From the NCBI GenBank assembly GCA_023230755.1, contig JALNWS010000229.1, positions 1 to 5,715 on the forward strand: a stretch of DNA of 5,715 bases, in the 5' to 3' direction. Below, piece by piece: positions 5,672 through 5,715 of this stretch (the stretch's first letter is position 1; each line of letters begins with the position of its first letter). This stretch comes from Azoarcus sp. Lineage in GTDB: Bacteria > Pseudomonadota > Gammaproteobacteria > Burkholderiales > Rhodocyclaceae. A program made the position numbers and the translations under genes. The notes beneath the pieces are model-generated. The model made no database searches and had not been told where the DNA came from. It worked only from the letters and a program-made list of their open reading frames with translations.

Positions 5672-5715
5672 AAACCGTCGCCGGAAGCGCATTCTTGTTG
5701 CGCAGGTGCAACACC

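Noticed and set aside
5460..5714. Minus-strand open frame of 84 codons over the porin start
   Set aside because: It overlaps the porin signal-peptide coding region in another frame and ends inside it; the translation has no recognisable feature.

Overview
This window looks like part of the chromosome of a Gram-negative betaproteobacterium. I infer a member of the Rhodocyclales (Azoarcus/Thauera/Aromatoleum-like). The reasons are a trimeric porin of the Burkholderia/Neisseria 'Gram-negative porin' type, an MsbA-type lipid A flippase, lipopolysaccharide-type glycosyltransferases, and moderately high GC. Genus is not provable from the sequence alone. All five genes lie on the minus strand, so transcription runs from right to left.

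Layout, in the direction of transcription: (i) 5715-5552, the upstream region of a porin gene, with a strong Shine-Dalgarno and only weak promoter-like hexamers. (ii) 5551-4490, a complete outer-membrane porin with signal peptide and C-terminal Phe. (iii) 4489-4324, an intergenic region with a small hairpin just after the porin stop, a strong rho-independent terminator, and then a repeat-like leader before msbA (tandem TTTGATCC and a GGGGTCAGAGTCG motif). (iv) 4323-2530, a complete msbA. (v) 2529-2418, a short spacer with a perfect TATAAT hexamer and a 6-bp hairpin. (vi) 2417-1290, a GT-B family 4 glycosyltransferase, most likely starting at TTG. (vii) 1293-400, a DUF6625-like protein of unknown function with an acidic DLD motif. 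(viii) 403-1, the N-terminal 134 residues of a second glycosyltransferase, cut by the window edge and related to the one in (vi).

The three genes after msbA are joined by two ATGA stop/start overlaps (1290-1293 and 400-403), so they form a tight, probably translationally coupled unit. With msbA just upstream, the simplest reading is a locus that builds the lipopolysaccharide core (or another lipid-linked surface glycan) and flips the lipid A-core across the inner membrane. The porin is an independent, terminator-insulated transcription unit.

I found no mobile element gene, CRISPR array, tRNA or rRNA, and no clear new multi-gene system. The items most worth a second look are the DUF6625-like protein between two related glycosyltransferases and the repeat-like element in the msbA leader. 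No stretch longer than 300 bases lacks a gene.
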